DNA of 64,000 nucleotides from positions 62,001-126,000 of the forward strand of contig NZ_JBGCCN010000004.1 of the NCBI RefSeq assembly GCF_041261225.1, given 5' to 3'. The position numbers and the translations under genes were made by a program. Below the pieces are notes generated by a model. The model was not told the DNA's origin and made no database searches. It saw only the letters and a program-made list of their open reading frames with translations. Source of the stretch: Streptomyces sp. V4I8. Lineage in GTDB: Bacteria > Actinomycetota > Actinomycetes > Streptomycetales > Streptomycetaceae. Shown piece by piece: positions 28,401-36,445 of the stretch (positions are counted from its first letter, which is position 1; every line of letters starts with the position of its first letter).

Positions 28401-29604
28401 CGTCGAAGACGTCGAGCGCGTAGTCGAGGTCGACGCGGACGTCACCGACGCTGTCGAACTCGCGAATATGGACGGTCAACGCGTCCTGGTCATGGCCATG
28501 GGACAGGGCGACCTTCTCGAAGGAGAGCCCCGGGACGGTCGCGGGATCGGGCAGGCGCAGATAGGAGATGGTCACGTCGAACAGCCGGCGCGGCCCGGCG
28601 TCACACGACGGCAGGGCACGCAGCAGGTCGCCCAGGGCCAGCCGCTCATGGCGCTTCGCGGTGAACGTGGCCGCTTCGACCTGCCCCGCGATGTCCTGCA
28701 TCGACTGCTGGCCGTGCGTGGCGACTCGCAGCGGCAGCATGTTGGCGAAGTGACCGACGGTCCGCATTTCCGCGATTCCGTGCCGGTTGAGGAAGGGGAT
28801 GCCAAGCACGACCTCCTCGCAGCGGTGCACCCGGGAGAGGTACGTCGCGAACGCGGCAGTGAGGAACGCGAAGACGGAGTTCTCCTGTTCACGAATCCGG
28901 TCGATGAGCTTCCGCTCGATCAGGAAGCTGTGGCGGGCGCTGCGCCGACTGCCGTCCAAGGCAGTTGGGGCCTTGACGGGAAACAACGGGGGTTCGAGGT
29001 TCGCGAACGTCTCCCGATAGAAGTCCTGGTCGCGTTGCCAGCGGGACGACCCGCGGTATCGAGCCTCGTTCTCGGCGGATGCGAGATAGGAAGGCGGCGT
29101 GATCTTCAGGGGGGAGCCCGTGCGTACGGCGTGCGCGTAGTCCGACAGGACCTGGCGCACGAACTGATCCATGCCCCAGCCGTCAATGATGATGTGGTGT
29201 GCGGTGATGCAGAGGTAGCCGACCGACTCGTCCTCACGCAGCAGCGCCATGTCGAACATCCGACCGCTGTTGAGGTCGAAGGGCCTACGGGTCGCACGCT
29301 CCATCCAGGCCAGACACTCGGCCCGAGGATCTGGCTCCGCAGAGAAATCGAGGACGTCAATGTCGGGCAGCTCAATCTCCGCACATTGAACGGGAACTCC
29401 ATCCCTCTCAGTGAAACGCAGATGAAAGGCGTCATTGCACTGCACGCCTCGTCGAAGACATTCTTGGAGAAGCCCGAAATCGACATCTCCGAGAATGCGC
29501 AGCGCTCCACCGATGTTGTACCGAGGTAGATCCGGCGCCTGAGAACTTGCCGTCCAGATGTCCCGCTGATAGGCCGTCAAAGCAGTCGGGGACACCGAGC
29601 TCAT
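22402..29604 (-). CDS. Bimodular NRPS, C-A(Ser)-T-C-A(Pro-like)-T-TE
   Basis: 2400 residues. ATG at 29604 follows GGAGAGG; the frame opens at 29682. Domains by motif: C1 HHIIIDG near 136, A1 YTSGSTG near 610, T1 LGGDS near 1014, C2 HHALLDG near 1222, A2 FTSGSTG near 1680, T2 LGGTS near 2077, TE Gly-Trp-Ser-Phe-Gly-Gly near 2210. Reading the ten-residue specificity positions, A1 gives D-V-W-H-F-S-L-V-D, the EntF serine code. A2 gives D-V-Q-V-I-S-Q-V-V, which matches the proline code DVQLIAHVV at six of nine positions. The N-terminal C domain suggests that an acyl group starts the chain. There is no epimerase or methyltransferase domain. Domain order and predicted substrates match PxaA-type pyrrolizidine synthetases, so an N-acyl-Ser-Pro intermediate is inferred. 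Confidence 0.93.
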   Translation of the reverse strand: MSSVSPTALTAYQRDIWTASSQAPDLPRYNIGGALRILGDVDFGLLQECLRRGVQCNDAFHLRFTERDGVPVQCAEIELPDIDVLDFSAEPDPRAECLAWMERATRRPFDLNSGRMFDMALLREDESVGYLCITAHHIIIDGWGMDQFVRQVLSDYAHAVRTGSPLKITPPSYLASAENEARYRGSSRWQRDQDFYRETFANLEPPLFPVKAPTALDGSRRSARHSFLIERKLIDRIREQENSVFAFLTAAFATYLSRVHRCEEVVLGIPFLNRHGIAEMRTVGHFANMLPLRVATHGQQSMQDIAGQVEAATFTAKRHERLALGDLLRALPSCDAGPRRLFDVTISYLRLPDPATVPGLSFEKVALSHGHDQDALTVHIREFDSVGDVRVDLDYALDVFDEDFPVEAAARHIKRLLEQAVDQAGEPVRNLPMLAPEEHELLVRTWNATDSAYASDKTLHGLFEEQAARTPDRVAVVASGGHPALTYDEVDARANQIARNLRAEGVRPDDRVAVLLERGPELPVALLGVLKAGAAYVPIDPAYPEERIRFLVEDSGARLVIQGHDSRGEDDPHPTPLPTGARRYALDALRRGPDGPLERSAGPRDLAYVIYTSGSTGRPKGVMVEHRSVVNRLAWMQRRYPIGDADVLLQKTPSSFDVSVWELFWWAAEGARVALLPAGAEREPQEILRTIAEQRVTVVHFVPSMLGPFLDLLESDSALVDGLGNLRFVFCSGEALPPRLAARFHRVFAAAGASAPQLVNLYGPTEATVDVSYFDVAAGPAKGTGSPVNRVPIGRPIDNMRLYVLGRDNHPQPVGVPGELCIAGVGLARGYLDRPELTREKFVPDPFRPGERMYRTGDLARLLADGTVEYLGRIDEQVKIRGHRVELGEVQSRLVTCPGVRDAVIAVRTSPARGAHLVGYYVADEVADPAQLRAHLATALPEFMIPAYFVRLDRIPVTPNGKADRRALPAPEQAESAADTASSTAAERILAAVWSEVLELESVGNHENYFSLGGDSILMLRIRAESAKRGLHFTLNDMYRHPTVAQLAAHASAEPTPETDAALAPAPFALVPGADRARLAAAEDAHPLTQLQLGMLYHSREHEESAVYHDVFRYTLDMDWDETALRQAHGRLVTRHPALRSSFDVSGFPQPLQIVHRPADAGESLEIADLRLLTDEAAEAAVQAHIDRRRFHRYDFDRPPLCLFRMHLMPSGGVDLVLSFHHALLDGWSVANLLQELLQDYLYFLGADTAPVPEEPLPSFAIHALDEQRALASEQSRRYWRQVLGEAPPARLETFRPHEANEAHGAADFFVHHVDLPDRLTAAVRDFANTNDLPLKALLFATHCLTLRLFQDSDEVTTGLVVHGRPEQAAVERVAGLFLNTVPVRLGGAARTWLEAVHEAARGERDSHPHRRYPLSAIQAERGGEAVLYSAFNYVNFHVFGPILRTAGLRLRDMEIWEQTNFPLLVNAITDPRDGRLNLRIDCDGRAFTASQAEVFGHRYVEILQRIVECPDEKPDFGFLTEDPGDVVRRFERQALRTPRAIAVTMSGERWTYEELDRAADRVARRLLRLGSPPGARLGIAMDRSPEMIAVVLGIAKAGAACLPLDVHHPEERIAAMLAQARPFRVIAQARHTRLVPDEWDVLLVETVVAGADGEPAEGDSPALPPIEPQSIAYVLFTSGSTGRPKGVAMPHRALANLVAWQNRAPSGAVGGTTLQFAPLCFDVSFQEIFSALCGGGTLLLVSEARRHNSVVLLRLLDHEGVERVFLPYVALQQLAETAETLELYPRRLRVLISSGERLRVTGEIRRLCAALPGCLLENQYGPTETHVVTSFPMTGDPAAFPDLPPIGRPIDGVEVHVLDTRLRPVPVGGKGEIHIGGACLAEGYEGQPEHTQERFIPHPLRPDAGRLYRTGDLGWLLPGGDVVCLERADTQVKIRGFRVEPAESELALGKVAEHCPGLREVAVVARQPEGAPAFLAAFLVGDEVSVDLLDIRRRLRASLPEYLVPARFTWLPELPLTPSGKRDDTALRTMPLGPIIPSAERTEPRDPCERALAEMLSDLLRVPEPGVHDDFFELGGTSLTAMRLVTMIEKRYGVGVPLSAFAEAPTVAALADKVRGQSAMTGTDPLVPLRTSGTRSPLFFVHPIGGNVLCYVPLARQLPEDRPVYALQAVGAEPGTEPLHTIPDLARSYLDAVRRVQPSGPYTIGGWSFGGFVAFEMARQLTSAGEAVDRLVLLDSITPGTLQEVAEEQLLEWFLWELLRLDGSGNGPAPEIPSGIGEQERFDYILDRAVAAGVLAADCSTARVRRLFHVFRANWQALLDYRPDRCDQDLVLLRAKAPLPKSLEPAHNAVGSAHRDPNNGWGAWTSGRIEVIEVPGDHLQLMEDPYIATVAQRICEVTK

Positions 29605-30029
29605 AGTCCTCTCCGAAGGGTAGGCGGCTGAACGAGCATGAACCATGTCCAGCCTGTGCAAAGGTGGTTGACGAGATGTCACAGCGCGCCTGGTTCCCCC
29701 ACGTTTCGCCGAGAGGGACCAGGCGCGCTGTCACGTGACGGGAGATGACCAGTCGACCCGTCACGCCGAGCGGCAATGCCACCTCCTATTTCAATTATTG
29801 ACCGGGGTGACGCGCCGCATGAGAAAGAAATCACGCCGATAAGAGCAGAAGCAAGCCGGGAGGGAAATTGTGGGGTGCTATCCACAACTCAGTTCGGTGT
29901 ACCGAACAACGACTCGACGCACAGCGGATCGCCGGGTGCGGTGACCGCGGTCACAGTCTCATGAGGGACCCTGGAGAGGACAAGCACATGGGCGAACACC
30001 CGCTGCTTCTGCGATGCGTCCCACGACGC
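29605..30029 (-). promoter_or_regulatory. Promoter/leader region of the NRPS operon with an inverted repeat
   Basis: The 425 nt between the regulator stop and the NRPS start contain a perfect 14-bp inverted repeat (29681-29694 with 29718-29731) about 80-130 nt before the NRPS ATG. An AT-richer tract lies at 29770-29890. The repeat could be an operator for the LAL regulator, a leader hairpin, or the terminator of an upstream transcript. Confidence 0.45.
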
Positions 30030-32897
30030 TCATGGGCAGTCGAAGAGCGCCGCGAGCTCGGCGCGACCGGGCACTCCGAGCTTGCGGTAGGCGCTGGTCA
30101 GATGGCGTTCCACAGCGCGCGAGGTGACGTGCAGCTTCGCGGCGATCTCCCGGTTGCGGGCGCCTGATGCCGCCAGGCGGGCCACCTGGAGCTCGCCAGG
30201 CGTCAGGGAGGCCCAGCGGTCGTTGCCCGAGCTGCGAGGCCTGGCTCCGGTCTTGGCCAGTTCGACCGACGCCAGCTCGACGAGCCTGGCCGCCCCGCAT
30301 CGGCGCGCCAGCTCCACCGCACGACGCAGGCGCGCCCGTCCCTGCACCAGGTCGCCTGCCGCGGATTCGCTCACGCCGTAGTCGATCAGAGTCCTGGCCA
30401 GTTCCAATTGGGCGCCCCCCGCCTCCTGGTGTGCCACGGCTGCGGCCAGCATGTGCCGCCCCTCCTCTCCGCCGGTGGCCACGCCCACTGCCCACAGGGC
30501 GCGGCCCATTACTCGCGGGCTCCCCCACCGCTGCGCCAGCCGCAGCTCCTCGTGCGCCAGCCGGCATGCCTGGTCGCGCTCACCGAGCGTCGAGTGCAGA
30601 ATCGCGGCGTCGGACCGCCAGGTCAGCATCGCCGGGTTGACCACTCCATGCCGCTCCAACCTGCGTCCGCAGTCCAGTACTTGGACGAGGGCACCTGGGA
30701 TGTCCCCACAGGCCGCCAGCAATCTGCCGGAGGCCAGGTTGAGTACTGCGGTGTCCCAACTGTCCATGTCACCGTCACTGCCGTTGGCGGCAGTGCGGCG
30801 GGCGAGGGCCTGCGCGGCGTCGGGCTGACCGTTGTCCAGCAGCAACGTGATCATGTGCGCGGCGGCACTGCCGCGGAAACAGCTGGGCGGCAGCTCGAAG
30901 AACTCCTCCATGGCGGTGGCGGCCATGGCCAACGCGTCCCTGACCTCGCCGCGCACCTGGTGAAGCATGGAGCGTCCGAGTGTGGCGGCCGCCTGCAGTA
31001 TGCGCGCGCCGGACCGTTCGGCACTCCTTCCGATCTCGCTGAAGGCCCGCTCCGCGTCCTCCAGATCGTCGGTGTGCAAAAGGCTGAGGGCCACGAAGAA
31101 GGCCAGCTCGGAACAGCCCTCGCGCGCCAAGAGACCGGAGCGGAAGGCCTGGCCGGCCAGAGCGCGGGTCCGCGACGCCGACTCCCCCGCCAGCCCACTG
31201 CGCAGGGCCAGGATGCCCAGCCGCCACACTTCTTGCCCGGTCGCGGACCTGGGCACGGCCGCGTCGGAGAAGGCGTCAGCCTCAAGGTTCAGCGAGGCCG
31301 GCGGACTGTGCGGTGCCCCAGTGGCCCTGGCCAGCGTGCATTGCACCTGCAGCTGGGCGTCGATCTCCAGCCACGTCGCCGACGTGGAGTCCGTCCCCGC
31401 GGCGGAGGCCGACCGCACCATGGCCCCCGCTTCTACGAGCACGTCCACGGCAGCACCCAGCCTCCCGCACAACAGGTGGGCGGTGGACAGCGAGGCCGCC
31501 ACCTGCCCCCGTCGGCCGGGTTCCTCAACCGTGACGATGGCCTCGCTGAGATAGCGGCAGGCAACGGCCGGATCCCGGTAGAGCAGCATCCGGCCGAGGT
31601 CGGTGAGGAGTTGCTCGCGTATCGTCCCGGACACTGGCTGTCGCAGTGCGCAGCGTAGATATGTGGCGGCGTCCTCTGGAGCGCCCCGTCGCAGAGCGTC
31701 GCGCGCGGCGGAGCGCAGGGCCGGCACCACCCACGGCTCAGGGACCGGTCTTGCCAGGCGCAGCAGATGTCCGGCCACTTGTTCGTCACCGGCTCCGGCA
31801 TCGTGGCTCACCCGGGCGGCGCGCAGTCGGAGTACGGACCGTTCGGCTACAGCGACTTCTCCCTCCAGAGTTGCCCGCAGCGCCGCGTCCACGAAGGTCA
31901 TCCCGGATGCCTCGTACCGCAACGCCCCGATGCGCTCCAGGGCCTGCACTGCCGCGGCGGCGGCCCGTTCATCGAGGCCCGCCACGGTGGCGGCGACGTG
32001 CGGATCGGCCCCGTCACCGAGGACCGCGGCTACACGTGCCAGTACCAGTGTCTCCGCCGGCTGCCGGCTGATCCGGGCATGCGTCATCCGGGCTCGGTAC
32101 CGCCGTGCCCGTTCGGACAGTTCCTCCAGGGAGGGAGTGTCGGCGCCGGTGTCCCATCGGCGCAATTCACTCAGCAGCTCATGAACGAGACGGGGGTTGC
32201 CGCCGGTGGCGCTTCGCAGGACGTCGGGCAGACGGGTCTCGGTCCGGCAGAAACCGAGTGCCCCCGACGCCCGTTCGGTCACACCCGTGTCATCTCCATG
32301 ACAGGGGTACTTGTCCCACTGAAGCAGCTGCTCGATGCCTTGTGCGGTCAGCGCCTCCAACTCCAGGCGCCGGAAGCGCGGGTGGTCCACCAACTCCGTC
32401 ATGCCCGGGGCGGGCGAGTCCGCCTTATCAGGAGCCGACGTGGCGGCGAGCAGGGCGCTTATGCCGCTCAGCCGCCGTGTGAGATAGCCGAGCCACTGAA
32501 TGGACTGCTCGTCGCAGAGGTCGAGGTCGTCCACGGCGATCAACACCGCCTGTTCCGCGCACAGCATCCGGATCGTCTGATGCAGGGCGTCGAAGACATC
32601 GAACAGCCCCTGCGGTGCCGATGCGGCACCGGTCACGGGTAAGTGCTCCGCCTCGGTGCCGGCGAAGAGCTGACGTACCACGCCGAACGGCAGGTCACGT
32701 TCAGCGACGGAGCAACGAGCTGTCAGTACACGCATACCGCGGCCGCGTTCTTGAGCGGTCCATTCGTTGATCAGGGCCGTCTTCCCGAGGCCGGGAGAGC
32801 CTTCGACGAGAACGACGCCGCTCGTTCCATCCCGTGCACAGCGCGCCAAGTGTTTCAGCTCGGCGAGCTGGTCGACACGATCGACCAGATTCCCCAA
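30030..32897 (-). CDS. LAL-family LuxR transcriptional regulator (large ATP-binding)
   Basis: 955 residues from TTG at 32897, chosen because GGAGAGG lies 7 nt upstream and the family normally begins right before this Leu-Val-Asp-Arg segment; an in-frame ATG at 32948 lacks a ribosome site. The Walker A motif is Gly-Ser-Pro-Gly-Leu-Gly-Lys-Thr near residue 33 and the Walker B-like Leu-Ile-Ala-Val-Asp-Asp-Leu-Asp is near 125. A long helical repeat region follows. The C-terminal LuxR helix-turn-helix is at about 890-950 (LTPGELQVARLAASGA, then NREIAAKLHVTSRAVERH). Such proteins commonly activate the cluster in which they reside. It lies directly upstream of, and on the same strand as, the NRPS operon. 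Confidence 0.9.
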   Translation of the reverse strand: MGNLVDRVDQLAELKHLARCARDGTSGVVLVEGSPGLGKTALINEWTAQERGRGMRVLTARCSVAERDLPFGVVRQLFAGTEAEHLPVTGAASAPQGLFDVFDALHQTIRMLCAEQAVLIAVDDLDLCDEQSIQWLGYLTRRLSGISALLAATSAPDKADSPAPGMTELVDHPRFRRLELEALTAQGIEQLLQWDKYPCHGDDTGVTERASGALGFCRTETRLPDVLRSATGGNPRLVHELLSELRRWDTGADTPSLEELSERARRYRARMTHARISRQPAETLVLARVAAVLGDGADPHVAATVAGLDERAAAAAVQALERIGALRYEASGMTFVDAALRATLEGEVAVAERSVLRLRAARVSHDAGAGDEQVAGHLLRLARPVPEPWVVPALRSAARDALRRGAPEDAATYLRCALRQPVSGTIREQLLTDLGRMLLYRDPAVACRYLSEAIVTVEEPGRRGQVAASLSTAHLLCGRLGAAVDVLVEAGAMVRSASAAGTDSTSATWLEIDAQLQVQCTLARATGAPHSPPASLNLEADAFSDAAVPRSATGQEVWRLGILALRSGLAGESASRTRALAGQAFRSGLLAREGCSELAFFVALSLLHTDDLEDAERAFSEIGRSAERSGARILQAAATLGRSMLHQVRGEVRDALAMAATAMEEFFELPPSCFRGSAAAHMITLLLDNGQPDAAQALARRTAANGSDGDMDSWDTAVLNLASGRLLAACGDIPGALVQVLDCGRRLERHGVVNPAMLTWRSDAAILHSTLGERDQACRLAHEELRLAQRWGSPRVMGRALWAVGVATGGEEGRHMLAAAVAHQEAGGAQLELARTLIDYGVSESAAGDLVQGRARLRRAVELARRCGAARLVELASVELAKTGARPRSSGNDRWASLTPGELQVARLAASGARNREIAAKLHVTSRAVERHLTSAYRKLGVPGRAELAALFDCP

Positions 32898-33208
32898 CAG
32901 TGTTCCTCTCCAAGGGTTGTCCCAAAGAATTCGCCCAGGGAGATGCACTCAGCCAGGCACCGGTTTACCGCCGGTCACCCCTGCCTGATCGTGGCGTCGA
33001 ACAGACCCGGCAGTGCCCGTAGAGCTGGACTGTTGGTGAACGGGTTGTCCCCTGTGTGAGGACATGCTTCCATTGATTGATCAGACATTTGCCACAATAT
33101 GGAGCTACTTAACGTAGCGAAGTGCCGGCGGGTTCGACGCCCTGCGGCACCTCGGGGATGCCGTGAGCGCACAGCTGCCAGGTATCGGACCGATCACAGG
33201 CGGTAACC

Positions 33209-34435
33209 ATGGAAGGCATTTTACGTCGCTTGAACACTTGGGGACGTGGAAGCTTAGGGGCACTCCCGACACCAAGCGACATCATCCCGGAAAGAACCAT
33301 CCTCACTGAGTCGGCCACTCTGCTGCCCGACCTGCTCGACAGCGACCTGTGCGGCCACGGCACCCTGGTGTTCTGCCCGTCCCTCGACACGCCTGCCCTT
33401 ACGCACGGAACCATCGTCGTCCCCTACGAGGGCTCGTTGGTCACGGCCGGCGACGAGATACTGCTGGGCCAGAGTCTCATCGTGGAGGTCCAGGAATACG
33501 CCGCCGCACATGAACTCGCGATATTCGGCCCCACCTTGGTACGCATGACCAGCGAGAGCGACTTTCACGCCTTTCTCTACGACGCCGACCGTGCCCAGCA
33601 ATACGGCGCCTTTCCCCTCGTACTGCTCGACCCCATGGTTCAGCTGTGCGACTTATGTGTCCTCGGCGGTACACATGCCTGTGGCGGCCCTCGCCGCAGG
33701 CTGTACGTCACCATCGCCGGCGACGTAAAGACCACCCCCCTGGGCACCACGCTCGGCACCGTGGAGGACTGCCTGGCTTCACTCACCGCCGGGTGGTCCG
33801 CTTACCGCCGCTTCGCGGGCTACGGCTGCTCGGTCTGCCTCAGTGAGACCATTCCCCTGACCACAGTGGATGCCGCACATCAGCAGCGTCCCTGGCTTTC
33901 CCGCTATCTCCACGCCCTCAGCGCTCTGCGCGCGGCAGCGGCCAACGGCGTAACCGACCTTGAGGTGTCCGGGTTCGCCCAGCGGCTGATACCCGCACTC
34001 AACCGGGTCGGCCCCGCGGCCGACCTCACTCGTACCGCGTCCAGCACACCGCTATTGCTGTTCAACAACGACATCATGATCCTCCATGACCCAGCCAGCC
34101 AGCAACAGCTGCAGCTCGGGCCCAATGCCGCCCGGATCATCGAACTGCTTCTGGTCCATGGAAACCACAACGCGGCAGCGGAAGCCGCCATACGTCACCT
34201 CAAAGTCGCCCCTCATTCCGCCCACACCGCCGTCACTCAAGTCACCCATCGTCTCACCAGCATTGGCATCAACCTCCTCGCCGCCTCCAGAACCCCTGGA
34301 ACCGGAGCCGCCTCGCGGCCCCCAGAACGATTGGGAGCCGGCGTCAATCACGTCTCATTCGAGGACTGGCTCTCCCGGACACCCGTGCAGAACACGCCCG
34401 TAGTGCCGCGGATACCACGGCCCAAGAGCGGTTGA
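33209..34435 (+). CDS. Unrecognised protein with Cys pairs and a PqqD-like C-terminal domain
   Basis: 408 residues, transcribed away from the LAL regulator. The middle has Leu-Cys-Asp-Leu-Cys followed by a third Cys, and then Gly-Cys-Ser-Val-Cys about 50 residues later, so a metal site is possible. Residues about 285-360 resemble a PqqD-type RiPP recognition element: Ile-Leu-His-Asp-Pro ... Leu-Gly-Pro-Asn-Ala-Ala-Arg-Ile-Ile-Glu-Leu-Leu, then a helical end. I recall similar overall layout in the recognition proteins of daptide-type peptides (MpaB), but this is only a tentative likeness. Three TTA codons (at codons 5 and 16 and in the first Cys pair) suggest strict bldA control. No aminotransferase or precursor is evident nearby. 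Confidence 0.6.
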   Translation: MEGILRRLNTWGRGSLGALPTPSDIIPERTILTESATLLPDLLDSDLCGHGTLVFCPSLDTPALTHGTIVVPYEGSLVTAGDEILLGQSLIVEVQEYAAAHELAIFGPTLVRMTSESDFHAFLYDADRAQQYGAFPLVLLDPMVQLCDLCVLGGTHACGGPRRRLYVTIAGDVKTTPLGTTLGTVEDCLASLTAGWSAYRRFAGYGCSVCLSETIPLTTVDAAHQQRPWLSRYLHALSALRAAAANGVTDLEVSGFAQRLIPALNRVGPAADLTRTASSTPLLLFNNDIMILHDPASQQQLQLGPNAARIIELLLVHGNHNAAAEAAIRHLKVAPHSAHTAVTQVTHRLTSIGINLLAASRTPGTGAASRPPERLGAGVNHVSFEDWLSRTPVQNTPVVPRIPRPKSG

Positions 34436-34574
34436 GCATCCCGGGCGTCTCCCGGTCAACCGCCGCGCGGAGCGGCTGACCGGTGTGACCGAACGCATGC
34501 GGGGGTGCCGTCTTCCGGCGCAAGAGCCCGGCACCTGCCTGTGCGGTGTCCCGCTCAAGCGGCAGCAGCGGAAA

Positions 34575-34608
34575 GCCCCGGCGACGAGTGGTACCCGGGC
34601 GCCGGGGC
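34575..34608. terminator. Hairpin between convergent genes
   Basis: A 9-bp GC-rich inverted repeat (34575-34583 with 34600-34608) lies between the stops at 34435 (plus) and 34652 (minus). It is a probable shared terminator. Confidence 0.45.
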
Positions 34609-34651
34609 GGCTTCGCGTGAAGCCCGGGCAACATCGACTACCGTTCCGCGT

Positions 34652-36235
34652 TCACTTGGTGACCGCGTCCAGTGCGTCGACAATTCCGTAGCCGTAGAAG
34701 CTGTTGATCTGCTCTGAGCCGGTGCACTTGGCATGAGCGGAGTCGGCCCTGTCCGAACCGGACGACTCGCTCGGGCAACCCGGGTTGTCCGCCTGAGCTT
34801 TGATACGCCACTGGACGTCCCGAGGGCTCGCCTGCGGATGCTTGCTCTTGATGAGCGCGATGACACCCGCGGCGTGCGGCGCGGCCATGGAGGTGCCCTG
34901 GAGATACGCGTAGTCGCCACCGGGCATGGTGGACAGGATCCGGCCGTCCTTGGCGGGGGACTCAGGTGTCTGGGAAGCGTCGCCGCCAGGCGCCGCCACG
35001 TCGATCTGGTTCAAGCCGTAGTTGGAGTAAACCGATTTGAGGCCCTCAGGGCCGGTTGCGGAGACCGTGACCACGCCCGGCAGCTGGGTCGGGAGGTCAA
35101 GGCAGACGGAAGGATCGATCTCGCGCGTGATGGGGGTGGTGTCGTTGGGGCTCGACGTGTCAGTGATCGACTTCGCGGCGAGGTCGAAGTTGGAGTTGCC
35201 GGCGGCGGCGACATGGACGATGCCCTTGCTCTCGGCGAACTTCGCAGCCCTGTCGACTGCTTCGACGACGGCCGCTTGATCGGGGTCGTTCTCGCAGTTG
35301 AACATCCATGGGTCGATGTAATAGCTGTTGTTCGTGACCTCAACGCTGTGGTCGGCCGCGAACATGAAGGCACAGACGACGGCCTCGCCATAGTAGAGCC
35401 CAGTACGCTCGCTCACCTTGATGGAGGAGATTCGCACGCCCGGTGCGACACCGGCCACGCCCGTGCCATTGCGCGCGGCGGCGACGATGCCCGCCACATG
35501 GGTGCCGTGGTAATCGTCCTCGGTGTACGGCCGCCAGGCGCCCCTGGCAGTGTCAGCCACGCCGCCCACGCAGTTGGCTGACTGCGCCGCCGAGAAGTTG
35601 GCCTTGAGGTCCGGGTGGGTGTCGTCCACACCGCTGTCGATGACGGCGACGGTCACTTTCCGGCTGCCCGGCGTGGACTTGGCAGCCTTGTCGGCCCTGA
35701 TGGCCGCGATGTCCCATTGCAGGGACTCCAGCGGTTCGTGCTTGGGGGCCCGGGACGTGCTTGAGGCGGGCGCGCGCACCAGCTCCGGCTTGCCCACGTC
35801 CGCGCTGACCGGGGTCAGCGGCGCCGTACGGGTGGCTCCCGCCGACTGAACTCCCTTGACACCACGCAGGGTCGAGGCGAAGTCCGGGTTCGATGAGCGG
35901 GCGACGATGACGCCGATCCTGCTGTGGGTGGCGACCACGGATCCACCGGCTTTTGCGATGGCCTTCTTCACCGCGCGGATTGTGCCCGCGTCGGCTTTGC
36001 CATTCACCACGTAGGACAGCTCCGGCTGGTCGCCGGCGGGGACCGATCCGGCCTTCCGCACGTGTGTGGAAGGCCGGACCTCCATGGCACCCTTCGACTG
36101 CTTGACGGCCCCGCCATCCGTGCGAGCGGCAACCGCCGTTGCATGCGTGATCGCGGCCTGTGGGACTCCTAAAATCCCAACAACGCCGGCTGCGAGGACC
36201 ATCAGAAGCAAACGCTTCGAAGAGCCCTTCACCAT
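34652..36235 (-). CDS. Secreted subtilisin-family (S8) serine protease
   Basis: 527 residues from ATG 36235, with GTGAGG close upstream; a GTG at 36244 is also possible. A Lys/Arg N-terminus and hydrophobic core give a signal peptide, followed by an inhibitor-like propeptide to about residue 150. The catalytic triad is intact: Asp in Val-Ile-Asp-Ser-Gly-Val near 205, His in Tyr-His-Gly-Thr-His-Val-Ala near 248, and Ser in Gly-Thr-Ser-Met-Ala-Ala-Pro near 455; the oxyanion Asn is in Ala-Ala-Gly-Asn. Several Cys suggest disulfides outside the cell. It may be a general extracellular protease or process a peptide. An IS3 element is inserted 159 nt upstream of its start and probably affects its promoter. 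Confidence 0.9.
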   Translation of the reverse strand: MVKGSSKRLLLMVLAAGVVGILGVPQAAITHATAVAARTDGGAVKQSKGAMEVRPSTHVRKAGSVPAGDQPELSYVVNGKADAGTIRAVKKAIAKAGGSVVATHSRIGVIVARSSNPDFASTLRGVKGVQSAGATRTAPLTPVSADVGKPELVRAPASSTSRAPKHEPLESLQWDIAAIRADKAAKSTPGSRKVTVAVIDSGVDDTHPDLKANFSAAQSANCVGGVADTARGAWRPYTEDDYHGTHVAGIVAAARNGTGVAGVAPGVRISSIKVSERTGLYYGEAVVCAFMFAADHSVEVTNNSYYIDPWMFNCENDPDQAAVVEAVDRAAKFAESKGIVHVAAAGNSNFDLAAKSITDTSSPNDTTPITREIDPSVCLDLPTQLPGVVTVSATGPEGLKSVYSNYGLNQIDVAAPGGDASQTPESPAKDGRILSTMPGGDYAYLQGTSMAAPHAAGVIALIKSKHPQASPRDVQWRIKAQADNPGCPSESSGSDRADSAHAKCTGSEQINSFYGYGIVDALDAVTK

Positions 36236-36445
36236 CTGCCTCACTCACCCATCCATTCTCTGGAGTACGCACACAGGAGCTCGGTACTCGGCTCACGTGA
36301 CGATCGAATGACCCAAACGGGTGCAGGGCACCGCGGACTGGCGGGAAGAGCTCGAACAGAACAGGAGCGGGCGGGCAGTTGATACGGCCGGAGTGAGGTT
36401 CCCCTCATAGCGTGGAGTCCGTGATACCAGGGGAAGTTGAGGTTC

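Noticed and set aside
18685..29604. Siderophore (EntF-like) interpretation of the NRPS
   Set aside because: A1 has the EntF serine code, but no DHB synthesis genes, isochorismatase or iron transporters are nearby, and a second module plus flavin monooxygenase fits the pyrrolizidine type better.
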